NCBI GenBank assembly: GCA_022828125.1
Contig: JAJEJD010000024.1
Location: 124,001-188,000 of the forward strand
Source: a bacterium
GTDB lineage: Bacteria > UBA8248
Direction of reading: 5' to 3'
DNA: 64,000 nt
Position 1 is the stretch's first letter, and each line of letters starts with the position of its first letter. Positions 1 to 9,340 of this stretch are shown one piece after another. The notes beneath the pieces are model-generated. The model was given only the letters and a program-made list of their open reading frames with translations, was not told where the DNA came from and made no database searches. A program made the position numbers and the translations under genes.

Positions 1-1218
<1,218 letters not shown>

Positions 1219-1221
1219 GAA

Positions 1222-1256
1222 GAAAAACTCCCCGACGGCGCGTGCCGACGGGGAGT
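1222..1256 (-). terminator. Intrinsic terminator or attenuator between pal and ybgF
   Basis: On the minus strand, ACTCCCCGTCGGC pairs with GCCGTCGGGGAGT (one T-T mismatch) around an ACGC loop and is followed by TTTTT. The hairpin lies 30 bases after the pal stop. Its 3' arm contains GGGGAG, the only ribosome-binding site visible for ybgF, whose ATG follows the T-run by four bases. It should therefore reduce transcription into ybgF and could also hide its ribosome site. Confidence 0.7.
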
Positions 1257-1285
1257 CCTTTTCTTTGCGCAGGACAGTCGGGCGA

Positions 1286-1876
1286 CTAATTCATGCCCGC
1301 CGGAATGCCGCCGATGACGTTGAACTTCGCTCGCCGGTTCTTGGCCCATCCCGCTTCATTGGAGCGCGAATCGGCAGGACGCTCTTCGCCATAGCTCACC
1401 GTATCGACTCGGGAAGACTTGACGCCGAGCGAGACGAGGTAATCCTTGGAACTCTGTGAACGCCTGTGCCCGAGCGCGATGTTGTATTCCACCGTGCCGC
1501 GCTCGTCGCAATGCCCTTCGATCTGCACCCGAATGCTGGGAAACTCCTGCAGGAAGCGTGCCTTGGCGTCCATGATCGCGCGCATGTCGGGACGGACATC
1601 CGACTTATCAAAATCAAAATACACCAGATCGTTTTCAAATTCGGCCAACGAGCGCTTGAAAGCGGCGCGCTTGCGACGACGCTCCGCCTCGGTCATGCTC
1701 ATTTCTTTTTTCATCACGGGTTTAGGAGGTTGCTTTTTTCTCACCATGGGAGCAGGCGGTTTGGGAGGTGGCAGTTCTTCCGTTTCCACGGTCTGTTTCA
1801 CGCAACCCACTGCGAACAGGAGCACCGCAGCCATCAACAAAGATTGAAAAGATTTAATACGGCCCGATAACAACAT
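1286..1876 (-). CDS. pal: Peptidoglycan-associated lipoprotein Pal
   Basis: This 196-residue outer-membrane lipoprotein anchors the outer membrane to peptidoglycan and is the partner of TolB. The signal peptide ends in a lipobox (FAVGC, Cys25). A Pro/Lys-rich tether follows, and then an OmpA-like domain from about residue 85: VYFDFDKSDVRPD, IEGHCDERGTVEYN and the terminal NRRAKFNV motif that contacts meso-diaminopimelate. The length fits the family. A good ribosome site (GAGGGGGA) precedes the ATG. A separate promoter-like sequence lies in the 196-base gap after tolB, so pal can probably be expressed apart from tolQRAB. Confidence 0.96.
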   Translation of the reverse strand: MLLSGRIKSFQSLLMAAVLLFAVGCVKQTVETEELPPPKPPAPMVRKKQPPKPVMKKEMSMTEAERRRKRAAFKRSLAEFENDLVYFDFDKSDVRPDMRAIMDAKARFLQEFPSIRVQIEGHCDERGTVEYNIALGHRRSQSSKDYLVSLGVKSSRVDTVSYGEERPADSRSNEAGWAKNRRAKFNVIGGIPAGMN

Positions 1877-1997
1877 TCAGACATCCCCCTCGGAGTCTCT
1901 CGTTCGTATATGTTCAGAGTGAGAAGCGTGATACTACACGGAGCGGAAACTCTTCCCCTCTTCATTCATCCACTCATCCACAGGCTTACGCAGGCGA

Positions 1998-2026
1998 AGT
2001 ATAAAGCGCGAATGCGCGATGAGCAA
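1998..2026 (-). promoter_or_regulatory. Predicted sigma70 promoter for pal
   Basis: On the minus strand, TTGCTC (2026-2021) and TATACT (2003-1998) are separated by 17 bases. The site sits in the gap between tolB and pal and would give a leader of about 115 bases. E. coli also has a separate promoter before pal. The spacing and the -10 are good; the -35 matches four of six positions. Confidence 0.5.
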
Positions 2027-2072
2027 GTCTATTTCCTGTTTTTTCAAGAGTTATTTCCCGATTTTCAAAATT

Positions 2073-3389
2073 TCATTTCGATGTGGGCGACCAGGCGGGC
2101 TCCTGTCCGGGTTGAAGACGCTTGAGTTGCGTGCCTGCCGATGTCATCACGTATACATATTTTCGGCCGCTTCGATCGGAGGAGAAGGCGATGTGCCGCC
2201 CATCGGGGGACCAGGAGGGTGATTCGTTGCGGCCCTGGCTGCCCGTGAGGCGGCGCACGTTTCTGCCGTCCGGGGTCATGGTGATGATGTCGATTTCCTT
2301 GCCCCGCTTGACGCGGCTCGTCAGGGCGATTCTGTCCCCCCGGGGACTCCACTCGGGTTCGGTATTGTATTTTCTCGTGTATTTTCCTTTGTACGTGATG
2401 CGCTTAGGGCTCGAGCCGTCCACGTTCATGACGTAAATGTGAGGATTTCCCGACCGGCTCGACGTAAAGGCGATTCTTTTGCCGTCCGGCGAGAACGTGG
2501 GAGATACGTCGATGCCGAAGCTCCGCGTGAGTCTTCTCTTCACGCGGGTGCGCAAATCGTAGCGGAATATCTCATAGTTTCGCCCCACGAGTTCGGCAAA
2601 GGCGAAATAGCGCGAATTCGGAGAAAAAGCGCCTCCGATGGCCTGCGCGCGAGATGAACTCACCTTGAACTCGCGCGCCCCGTTCGTGGGAAGCAGAAAC
2701 ACGCCGGGCGGCCTGGATTTGAACGAAGAATACGCCATCCATCTTCCGTCCGGAGACCACGCGGGCGTGTTGTTCCCCATGCCGTTGCGCGTCACGCGCC
2801 TGAGTTCGGCGCCGTCCCAGTCCATGATGTAAATCTCTCCGCGCTCTTTGAGCGAACGCCTCGAGACGAATGCGATTTGTGTGTCGAACACTCCCTTCTC
2901 GCCCGTGAAGTGCTGAAGCACCGCGTTGGCGAATCGGTGGGCCAACAAGCGCCAGCCGCTCCTGGAATAACGATACCGCTTGCCCAGCTCCTGGGCGGAG
3001 CTTTGCGTATCGTATAGATAGACCTCCGCGGTGATGGTCTTTCCCGAAATGGTGTAGCCGCCCTTGATGAGGGCATCCACCTTGACGACCTTGCTCCAGT
3101 CGGAGAAGCGCTGCTCGTCCCTTCGAATCCCCGCGCGCATGGGGTTCTCCAGATAGCCTTTGCGGTCGGGGATGAAGAACAGGCCGCTGCGCCTGAGGTC
3201 AGATTCGATGACTTGCGCGATCTTGAGGCCCAGCGGGTCGCGCTCGGTATCGAGGGGACGAAACTCGGGGATAGCCAATCGAATTTTTCTGGCCGTGGGG
3301 GAATAGATGTCGATGAACTCGCGCGCGGCTTCCGCAGCTTGAGGCCATGAGAAAACCATGACGATGAGAAAAACCGCCCAATGAAGCAT
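2073..3389 (-). CDS. tolB: Tol-Pal system translocation protein TolB
   Basis: TolB is the periplasmic beta-propeller that passes between TolA and Pal. The preferred ATG at 3389 gives a typical signal peptide (MLHWAVFLIVMVFSW...AEA) and has GAGGG six bases upstream. Longer in-frame starts at 3434 (ATG) and 3443 (TTG) overlap or abut the tolA stop and cannot be excluded. After the export signal comes the N-terminal TolB domain (FIDIYSPTARKIRLAIPEF). Six propeller blades follow, seen as repeated WSPDG or FSPDG motifs such as PAWSPDGRWMAYSS, PTFSPDGKRIAFTSS and PSWSPDGRHIAFSSD. Length, order and neighbours are canonical. Confidence 0.96.
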   Translation of the reverse strand: MLHWAVFLIVMVFSWPQAAEAAREFIDIYSPTARKIRLAIPEFRPLDTERDPLGLKIAQVIESDLRRSGLFFIPDRKGYLENPMRAGIRRDEQRFSDWSKVVKVDALIKGGYTISGKTITAEVYLYDTQSSAQELGKRYRYSRSGWRLLAHRFANAVLQHFTGEKGVFDTQIAFVSRRSLKERGEIYIMDWDGAELRRVTRNGMGNNTPAWSPDGRWMAYSSFKSRPPGVFLLPTNGAREFKVSSSRAQAIGGAFSPNSRYFAFAELVGRNYEIFRYDLRTRVKRRLTRSFGIDVSPTFSPDGKRIAFTSSRSGNPHIYVMNVDGSSPKRITYKGKYTRKYNTEPEWSPRGDRIALTSRVKRGKEIDIITMTPDGRNVRRLTGSQGRNESPSWSPDGRHIAFSSDRSGRKYVYVMTSAGTQLKRLQPGQEPAWSPTSK

Positions 3390-3433
3390 GAGGCCCTCAC
3401 GCCTGTTCGGTCTGGTTTGAATTTTTTCTCGCA

Positions 3434-4495
3434 TCAACGGCAAAAATCCTCTCCACAGAATCGGAAACCGAGCAAAAGCCAGTTTTCCTTTATCGTATCG
3501 GGCGGCTTGGGCAGGGAGGGTTCGGCGGCCCGCTGCACGGCGCGCAGCGCCGCCTGATCGTAAATGTGGTTCCCGCTGTAGCGTACGACCCGCAAATTGC
3601 GGTAATTCCCTTGCCGGTCCACGTCAATCGTGACGTCGGTCTTGAGTCGGCCCAAATCCGAAATGCCGGGCGGTACCGTCCAGAGACCCCGGATGCGCTC
3701 CGCCAGCAGCCCATAGTATCTCTCCTTTTCGGTTCGCGCGACGCCGCCGCTGCCTCCCGCGCGGCTACCGCCGCCCTGGCCGTCGCCTCCCCCCTCGCCG
3801 GCGTATCCCTTACGAGGCGCCTGGCGCTTGGGCGCGAGATCCGCTTTCGCCAGGCGATCATCGCTCTTCCAATCATCGCGGGGGCGCTTTTTCGTTTTCG
3901 CCGGTTTGTTCTTTTCGTTTTTCTTGAAACGCGAACGCCAGCGCCTGGCGCGTTCCCTCCGATCGCGTATCCGCTTGAGGCGCGCCTCGCGAACGGGATC
4001 ACGCTTTTTTTTCCGAATGACCTTTTTGTTATTCTTTTCTTTCCCGGTCTTGATTCGCCGAACATTCTTGGTGGGTTTCTTTTTCTTCTTGACGACCTTC
4101 TTTTTCTTCACCTTGGCGGGCGCGGCTTTTTTCTTAGGCGCCGCTATCTTCCTCGTCCCCTCGTCCGGTCCTTTTCGAGGGGTGGGCGCTTCGATGTCCT
4201 CGGGCCGGTCGCCGGATTTTCCCCGCGCCGAACCGCCCGGGATTTCATCCGCTCCCACCAGGCTGACGGCCGTCCCGCTTCCGAAAAACCGGTATTTCGG
4301 CTGAGAGGGCGCCAGGCTCACCCAAACGAAGAGCGAGACGTGCAAAACAACGGAAGCCGCCAGCGCCCTGAGAAACCGGCGGTCGCTGAACAACCCGCCC
4401 TTCTTGCCGTTCGCGGCCCGAAGGCTCGCGCCCAATCTGGGTGAGCGTCCACCGGAGGAACTGGAACTTTGCGGAAATTCCGGTTTTTTATTCAT
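3434..4495 (-). CDS. tolA: TolA-like energy transducer (TonB/TolA family)
   Basis: This 353-residue inner-membrane protein spans the periplasm and transmits proton-motive force from TolQR to TolB-Pal. One membrane helix lies at about 41-63 (FLRALAASVVLHVSLFVWV). A very Lys/Arg-rich helical spacer follows (about 105-225), then a Gly-rich hinge and a TonB-like C-terminal domain beginning near YYGLLAERIRGLW. The protein ends in GFRFCGEDFCR, with two cysteines close together that could form a disulfide. The spacer is more basic than the Ala/Lys/Glu repeats of E. coli TolA, so sequence identity there is low. Position between tolR and tolB supports the call. Confidence 0.9.
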   Translation of the reverse strand: MNKKPEFPQSSSSSGGRSPRLGASLRAANGKKGGLFSDRRFLRALAASVVLHVSLFVWVSLAPSQPKYRFFGSGTAVSLVGADEIPGGSARGKSGDRPEDIEAPTPRKGPDEGTRKIAAPKKKAAPAKVKKKKVVKKKKKPTKNVRRIKTGKEKNNKKVIRKKKRDPVREARLKRIRDRRERARRWRSRFKKNEKNKPAKTKKRPRDDWKSDDRLAKADLAPKRQAPRKGYAGEGGGDGQGGGSRAGGSGGVARTEKERYYGLLAERIRGLWTVPPGISDLGRLKTDVTIDVDRQGNYRNLRVVRYSGNHIYDQAALRAVQRAAEPSLPKPPDTIKENWLLLGFRFCGEDFCR

Positions 4496-4510
4496 GGGGC
4501 CACCGACTTC

Positions 4511-4951
4511 TCAGCGTTTGCGCCGCCCGCCCCGAGAGGACTCCAGGGGGTCGGTCACCATGTTGAGGCGGCCTATGCCCGCCGCGCGAATGATGGCCAT
4601 GACCTCGACCACCTCCCCGTAAGGAACCGCGCGATCCGCCCTGAGAAAGATTTCCTTGCGCCTCCTGTCCTTGAAGAGCACCGCGAGCTTCTCTCTTAAT
4701 TCGGAGGCGACCAGCGGGTTATCATTTATATACATGTCGCGTTTTTTGTCCAACGTAATGACGACGGCATCCTCGGCCACGTTCGCCTTCGCCGCCTGGA
4801 CCTGCGGCAAATCCACGTTCACGGCCTGGTTCTGCGTTTCGAGCAGAGGCGCCGTGACCATAAAAATCACCAACAACACCAGCATCACGTCCACGAGCGG
4901 CGTGACGTTGATGTCCGAGATGCTCGAGCCACGGTTCAGCTTAACGGCCAC
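4511..4951 (-). CDS. tolR: Tol-Pal proton channel subunit TolR (ExbD family)
   Basis: This 146-residue protein forms the proton channel with TolQ. The N-terminal membrane helix (about 15-36) contains the family's essential aspartate in NVTPLVDVMLVLLVIF (Asp21, equivalent to Asp23 of E. coli TolR). The rest is a periplasmic ExbD domain (VDLPQ, ITLDKKRDMYINDNP, LRADRAVPYGEVVEVMAIIR). It lies 15 bases after tolQ and 15 bases before tolA on the same strand, consistent with one transcript. Confidence 0.95.
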   Translation of the reverse strand: MAVKLNRGSSISDINVTPLVDVMLVLLVIFMVTAPLLETQNQAVNVDLPQVQAAKANVAEDAVVITLDKKRDMYINDNPLVASELREKLAVLFKDRRRKEIFLRADRAVPYGEVVEVMAIIRAAGIGRLNMVTDPLESSRGGRRKR

Positions 4952-4966
4952 GGGAAACTCCGCTCG

Positions 4967-5728
4967 TCACAAACGCATGAAATGGCGGTCGACCAGATTG
5001 AGGAAATCCGCCGTAAAGTTTTCGATTTCATCCGCGATCACCTTCACGCGGCCCTGGTAGTGATTATAGGCGATCACGGCGGGAATGGCCGCCAGCAACC
5101 CGAGCGCCGTGGCGATGAGCGCCTCGCTGATGCCCGGCGCAACGACGGCGAGCCCGGCGGAACCCCTGGCGCCGATTTCGCGAAACGAATTCATGATACC
5201 CCACACCGTGCCGAAAAGCCCGATGAACGGCGTGGCGCTCGCCGTGGTGGCCAGAAAGGTCAGCATGCGCTCGAGCCTGCTCACCTGCTCGTTCGCTGCG
5301 CGCCTCAGCGCTCGCTCGACGCTCTCCACCCCCGTCATTTCCGAGGTGAGGACGCTCGAATCCTCCTCTCCTTCCCGGGAACGCGTCTTCAGCACCTGTT
5401 CGGCTTCCTGATAGCCCGCGGCGAACACCTCGCCCACCGGACTGCCCTCGTGCTCGGCGAGTTCCGCATACAGCCTGTCGAGTCGCTTGGAGCGCCAAAA
5501 CGCATCGACGAACATCGCCGAGCGCCGCCGCGCGCCCCGAAGTTCCCAGAACTTCCAGATGATGATGGCCCAGGAAGAGAGCGAGAAAAACACGAGCACC
5601 AGCAAAACGAAAAACACCATGCCGCCCGATTGGGTGGCGAGGGTGATGATGTCCATTTCTTCTTGAGGCGGTGCAAGTGGCGCGGAATCGCCCGTCGGTA
5701 ACGCGGCCGCGGCCAAAAAAGGCAGCAA
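4967..5728 (-). CDS. tolQ: Tol-Pal proton channel subunit TolQ (MotA/TolQ/ExbB)
   Basis: TolQ is the polytopic inner-membrane subunit that assembles with TolR and uses proton-motive force. Three membrane segments are visible: about 34-58 (GGMVFFVLLVLVFFSLSSWA), about 155-180 (ATTASATPFIGLFGTVWGIM) and about 190-218. The second and third carry the small and Thr/Ser residues that line the channel. The chosen start is TTG at 5728, seven bases after AAGGAG. An internal ATG at 5656 would remove a short extension and has only a weak ribosome site. The length of 253 residues fits the family. It is the first gene of the tol-pal cluster. Confidence 0.94.
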   Translation of the reverse strand: MLPFLAAAALPTGDSAPLAPPQEEMDIITLATQSGGMVFFVLLVLVFFSLSSWAIIIWKFWELRGARRRSAMFVDAFWRSKRLDRLYAELAEHEGSPVGEVFAAGYQEAEQVLKTRSREGEEDSSVLTSEMTGVESVERALRRAANEQVSRLERMLTFLATTASATPFIGLFGTVWGIMNSFREIGARGSAGLAVVAPGISEALIATALGLLAAIPAVIAYNHYQGRVKVIADEIENFTADFLNLVDRHFMRL

Positions 5729-5756
5729 GTCTGTTCTCCTTCTGGGCGGAGCAGGC

Positions 5757-5786
5757 AGTATCGCCCCTTTCGCCGGTACTCGTCAA
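5757..5786 (-). promoter_or_regulatory. Candidate sigma70 promoter for the tol-pal cluster
   Basis: On the minus strand, TTGACG (5786-5781) and GATACT (5762-5757) are separated by 18 bases. The site lies 29 bases before the tolQ start and is back to back with a promoter for the divergent M20 gene. Confidence 0.4.
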
Positions 5787-5809
5787 TGCAAACAAGTCGA
5801 TGCAAATCG

Positions 5810-5839
5810 TTGACATCTTCTTGAAAGGCTGGTGATAAT
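5810..5839 (+). promoter_or_regulatory. Predicted sigma70 promoter for the M20 amidohydrolase
   Basis: A perfect -35 (TTGACA, 5810-5815) and a near-perfect -10 (GATAAT, 5834-5839) are separated by 18 bases. Transcription would begin about 30 bases before the GTG start at 5874. Confidence 0.55.
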
Positions 5840-5873
5840 GAGCCTCCCGCCCACCCCTGGAGACGTAGCCTGA

Positions 5874-7058
5874 GTGGATATTCACGAGGCAAAAACCGCC
5901 ATTTCGAAGCTGATCGACGATGAGGCGGATGCGCTGTGGGCGCTTTCTCTCGCGATTCACGCAGACCCTGAACTGAGCCTCGAAGAACACCGCGCGGCCG
6001 AGCGGCTTTGCGCCTATCTCGAGGAAAACGGGTTCGCCCTCACCCGCGGCGTGGCGAACCTGCCCACCGCGTTTCGCGCGGACAGGCCCGCCGCGGATGA
6101 TCAGAAACCATCCGTTTCGTTTCTCTCGGAATACGACGCGTTGCCCGGCCTCGGGCATGCCTGCGCGCACAACGTCATCGGGGTCGCCAGCGCAGCCGCC
6201 GGCGTGGCGCTCAGAAAAGCGCTCGGCTCCGAATACGGAGGCGTCACCGTTTTCGGCACGCCCGGAGAAGAGGGCGGCGGCGGCAAGGTGCTGATGGCGC
6301 AAGCCGGCATGTTCCGGGATGTGGGCGCCGCCATGATGATCCACCCATCGGACAAGACCAGGGCCGATGTCGATTTTCTCGCGCTCTCGGAACTCCGCTT
6401 TCACTTCAAAGGACGCACCGCCCACGCCTCCGCAGCGCCCGACCTGGGCGTCAACGCGCTCGACGCCGTCATCGCCACGTTCAACGCCGTCTCCTTGCTT
6501 CGCCAGCAACTGCCCGGCGGCGATCGCGTGCACGGCGTGATCACCGAGGGCGGGGAGGCGCCCAACATCATCCCCGATAAAGCCTCCGCGTGGTTTTTCG
6601 TGAGGAGCAAAACGATGGAAGGGCTCGATGCTCTGGCGCCGCGGGTCATCGCCTGCGCGGAAGGCGCGGCCCTGGCCACGGGGACGGAACTCGAGACGGA
6701 GAAAAACCCCATCACCTACGCCCCCATGCGGGTCAACCCGCCTCTGGCGTCGTTGTTCCTGAAAAACCTGAATCTTCTCGGCGTTCATGAGCCAGACTCC
6801 CCGCCGCCCCTGCGGATGGGATCCTCAGACGTCGGGAACGTCAGCCAGCAGACGCCCACCATTCATCCGCAAATCCAGATGGTCCCATCGGGCGTTTCCG
6901 CGCACACGCCGGAGTTCGCCGAAGCTTCCGGCGGAGCGGAGGGCAGGCGCGTCATGCTCACAGGCGCCAAGGCACTGGCGATGACGGGGGCGGACTTTCT
7001 TCTCGACGAAGGGGCGCGCCGGGCCGTTCAGGCCGAATTCGCGCGCCGGGGGGAATAA
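5874..7058 (+). CDS. M20 family amidohydrolase (AbgB/amino-acid-amide hydrolase group)
   Basis: This 394-residue cytoplasmic metal-dependent hydrolase belongs to the M20D group, whose members split acyl-amino acids, p-aminobenzoyl-glutamate or auxin conjugates. Metal-binding motifs are clear: SEYDALPGLGHACAHN (about 85-100, with the group's Cys and His ligands), then GTPGEEGGGGK with the catalytic Glu, MIHPSD, and a dimerisation domain starting near RFHFKGRTAHASAAPDLG. A late GSSDVGNVS and HTPEF supply further metal-site residues. The start is GTG, with GGAG about 13 bases upstream; no better ATG exists near the conserved N-terminus. The substrate cannot be fixed from sequence. Confidence 0.88.
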   Translation: MDIHEAKTAISKLIDDEADALWALSLAIHADPELSLEEHRAAERLCAYLEENGFALTRGVANLPTAFRADRPAADDQKPSVSFLSEYDALPGLGHACAHNVIGVASAAAGVALRKALGSEYGGVTVFGTPGEEGGGGKVLMAQAGMFRDVGAAMMIHPSDKTRADVDFLALSELRFHFKGRTAHASAAPDLGVNALDAVIATFNAVSLLRQQLPGGDRVHGVITEGGEAPNIIPDKASAWFFVRSKTMEGLDALAPRVIACAEGAALATGTELETEKNPITYAPMRVNPPLASLFLKNLNLLGVHEPDSPPPLRMGSSDVGNVSQQTPTIHPQIQMVPSGVSAHTPEFAEASGGAEGRRVMLTGAKALAMTGADFLLDEGARRAVQAEFARRGE

Positions 7059-7081
7059 AAATCAACATACGGAAAACCGAC

Positions 7082-9340
7082 ATGAAGCCGCGAGCCTGCA
7101 TTATCGCCACTATCGGCATCCTTCTATTTTCGACCAGCGCATGGCCCGCACCAAAAACGCCGCCACCATCCACGAGCAAGCCGAGCACCGCGCGCGCCGA
7201 GAAGCCGTCGCTCGAAAAAAAAGCCGCCCGCCCGCCCCTGCCCACCCGAATAGAAAATCTCCTGGTCAAGGAGCGATACAAGGAACTCATTCGCACCCTG
7301 CGCCGGGAGAAAACGGACCTGGCCGGCAGGCGTTCTTTTTTGCTGGGCCACGCCCATTTGAAACTCAAGCAGTATCGTCCGGCGATCGAATCTTTACAGA
7401 AATCACTCGATCAGATTCCCGCGCTCGAGAACTACGCACTCTTGTTTCTGGCAAAAGCCGCGCTCGGCGCCAAGGATAACGCCGTCGCCCGGCACGCGCT
7501 CGAAAAACTGGTCAAAAAAGGAAAAAAAGCGCCCGAGCCTCCTTTCGTCTACAAGGCGCTCGTCGACATACACCTGGAGGAAAAGCGTCCCCTGCGCGCA
7601 GCCAAGACCGCCAAGCGCTATCTTCTCCTGTTCCCGAAAAGCCTGGAGGCGCCCGATCTTCTGCTCAGGCGCGCCAAGGCGCTACGCGCCGCGCGGCGAA
7701 ACCGCGAAGCCGCGCTCGCCTTTCGGGAGTTGTGGCGGCGGCATCCCGAGCACCCCGCCGCGCGCCGGGCGCTGCGACGCTCGACGCGAATCGGCGCCGC
7801 CCTCTCTCCGCCGCTCAAAAAACCGGGGCCCAGGGCTCACTACGAACACGCCCGGCTCCTCAGGAAACGCTATCGCTTCGAAAAGGCATTGAGAGGGTTT
7901 GGGGACTTGAAGCGCCAATTCCCGAAATTCTACTCCCACAGCCACTATCACAAGGGCATCGTGTTCAACGAAGCGCTCACTCTCTTCTCCCTGCGCCAAA
8001 CGAAACGGGCGGATCCCGCCCTCAGGCACGCCATCAGACACTACGCCGCGGGCAGCGCCAGGCGCGCGGAGGCGCGATATTATTTGGCCAGAAACCACCT
8101 GCGCAAGAGAAATCAACCCGCCTTCGAAAAACAGGCGCATCGCCTGCTCACCGAGACGCAAAAAGGAAAATGGGCGGCGAAGACACGCTACCTGCTCGCC
8201 CGCGTATATGAGGACGATCGCAATTTCAAAAAGTCCGCGCGCTATTACAAGAAAGTAATCTCCAGTCACCCGCGCTCCCCCCTGGCGCCCAAGGCGCTGT
8301 TCCAACTCGCCTGGCTTCGCTTCCAGTCCAAAGACTACCGGGGGGCGCAGAAAGGGTTCTCCAGAATGAGAGCCGCTTACCCCGAACACTGGCTGGTCTC
8401 ATCCGCCACTTACTGGGCCGCCGTCTCGGCGGAAAAAACAGGGGACCGAAAGAGCGCCCTCGCCCATTACCGCGCCTGCGCCCGGGGTCACCGCCACCGC
8501 TATTACGGGCAACTCGCCCTGCGGGCCATCGGCCGTCTCGCACGCGGGGGGGAATCAAGCGCGCCGAAGCCGCCCCCTTTGAGAGAGGCCGGCTTCCGCA
8601 AGTGGCTGCGGCCACCGCCCAAAAGCGCTCCGGTCCGAGAAGCGGCCGCGCTGCTCTCCTCCATGGGCTTTCACGAACTCGCCGCCAAGGAGTACCGCCG
8701 CCTCGGCTCATCGCCATATTCGCGCTACCAGGCGGCGCGCGCCTTTACGGCGGCGGGCCAGAGCCACCGCGCCATATACCTGATCAACGAATCCTTCTGG
8801 GATGCGGTGCGCGCGGGCGGAAGCGACCTGCCGAGGGAATTCTGGGAAACAATATATCCGCTCGTCGTCAAACGCAGGGAACCCGGAGGGGCGAACCCCT
8901 ATCTGGTGAACGCCGTCATCCGGGCGGAGAGCGCCTTCGACACCCGCGCCATCTCCCCCGCCGGCGCACGGGGGCTGATGCAGCTCATGCCCGCGACCGG
9001 ACGCAGACTCGCGAGAAAGCACAAAGTCCGCATCAAGTCCGTGAGCGACCTCTTCGACCCCGAGATCAACACCCGCCTGGGTGCGCGGCACCTGGGCGAA
9101 CTCATCCGCGAGTTCGGCGGCGCGCTCGTTCCCGCGATAGCGAGCTACAATGCGGGCCGCTTGCCCGTTAAAAGATGGTGGGCGGCCGGACGCAACAAGC
9201 CGATTGAAATCTTCATCGAGGAAATTCCCTACCAGGAAACGAAAAACTACGTCAAAAGAGTGTTGGGCTATTACCACGAATACAAAAGGATATACGGAGA
9301 GGCGAATCGCTCGAAACGGGGGGGAACACCCCCCTCATGA
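7082..9340 (+). CDS. slt: Soluble lytic murein transglycosylase (Slt70-like) with TPR superhelix
   Basis: This 752-residue periplasmic enzyme cleaves glycan strands to give 1,6-anhydro-muropeptides. A signal peptide ends at about residue 23. A long alpha-helical region of tetratricopeptide-like repeats runs from about 55 to 570 and forms the family's doughnut-shaped scaffold. The C-terminal SLT catalytic domain begins near NPYLVNAVIRAESAF (catalytic Glu616) and continues with GARGLMQLMPATG and IASYNAGRLPVKRWW. It overlaps the anmK start by four bases (ATGA), so production and salvage of anhydro-MurNAc are translationally linked. Confidence 0.93.
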   Translation: MKPRACIIATIGILLFSTSAWPAPKTPPPSTSKPSTARAEKPSLEKKAARPPLPTRIENLLVKERYKELIRTLRREKTDLAGRRSFLLGHAHLKLKQYRPAIESLQKSLDQIPALENYALLFLAKAALGAKDNAVARHALEKLVKKGKKAPEPPFVYKALVDIHLEEKRPLRAAKTAKRYLLLFPKSLEAPDLLLRRAKALRAARRNREAALAFRELWRRHPEHPAARRALRRSTRIGAALSPPLKKPGPRAHYEHARLLRKRYRFEKALRGFGDLKRQFPKFYSHSHYHKGIVFNEALTLFSLRQTKRADPALRHAIRHYAAGSARRAEARYYLARNHLRKRNQPAFEKQAHRLLTETQKGKWAAKTRYLLARVYEDDRNFKKSARYYKKVISSHPRSPLAPKALFQLAWLRFQSKDYRGAQKGFSRMRAAYPEHWLVSSATYWAAVSAEKTGDRKSALAHYRACARGHRHRYYGQLALRAIGRLARGGESSAPKPPPLREAGFRKWLRPPPKSAPVREAAALLSSMGFHELAAKEYRRLGSSPYSRYQAARAFTAAGQSHRAIYLINESFWDAVRAGGSDLPREFWETIYPLVVKRREPGGANPYLVNAVIRAESAFDTRAISPAGARGLMQLMPATGRRLARKHKVRIKSVSDLFDPEINTRLGARHLGELIREFGGALVPAIASYNAGRLPVKRWWAAGRNKPIEIFIEEIPYQETKNYVKRVLGYYHEYKRIYGEANRSKRGGTPPS

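Noticed and set aside
5064-6788. 574-residue minus-strand ORF
   Set aside because: It is antisense to the M20 hydrolase and overlaps tolQ in another frame; its composition is typical of a GC-rich shadow frame.
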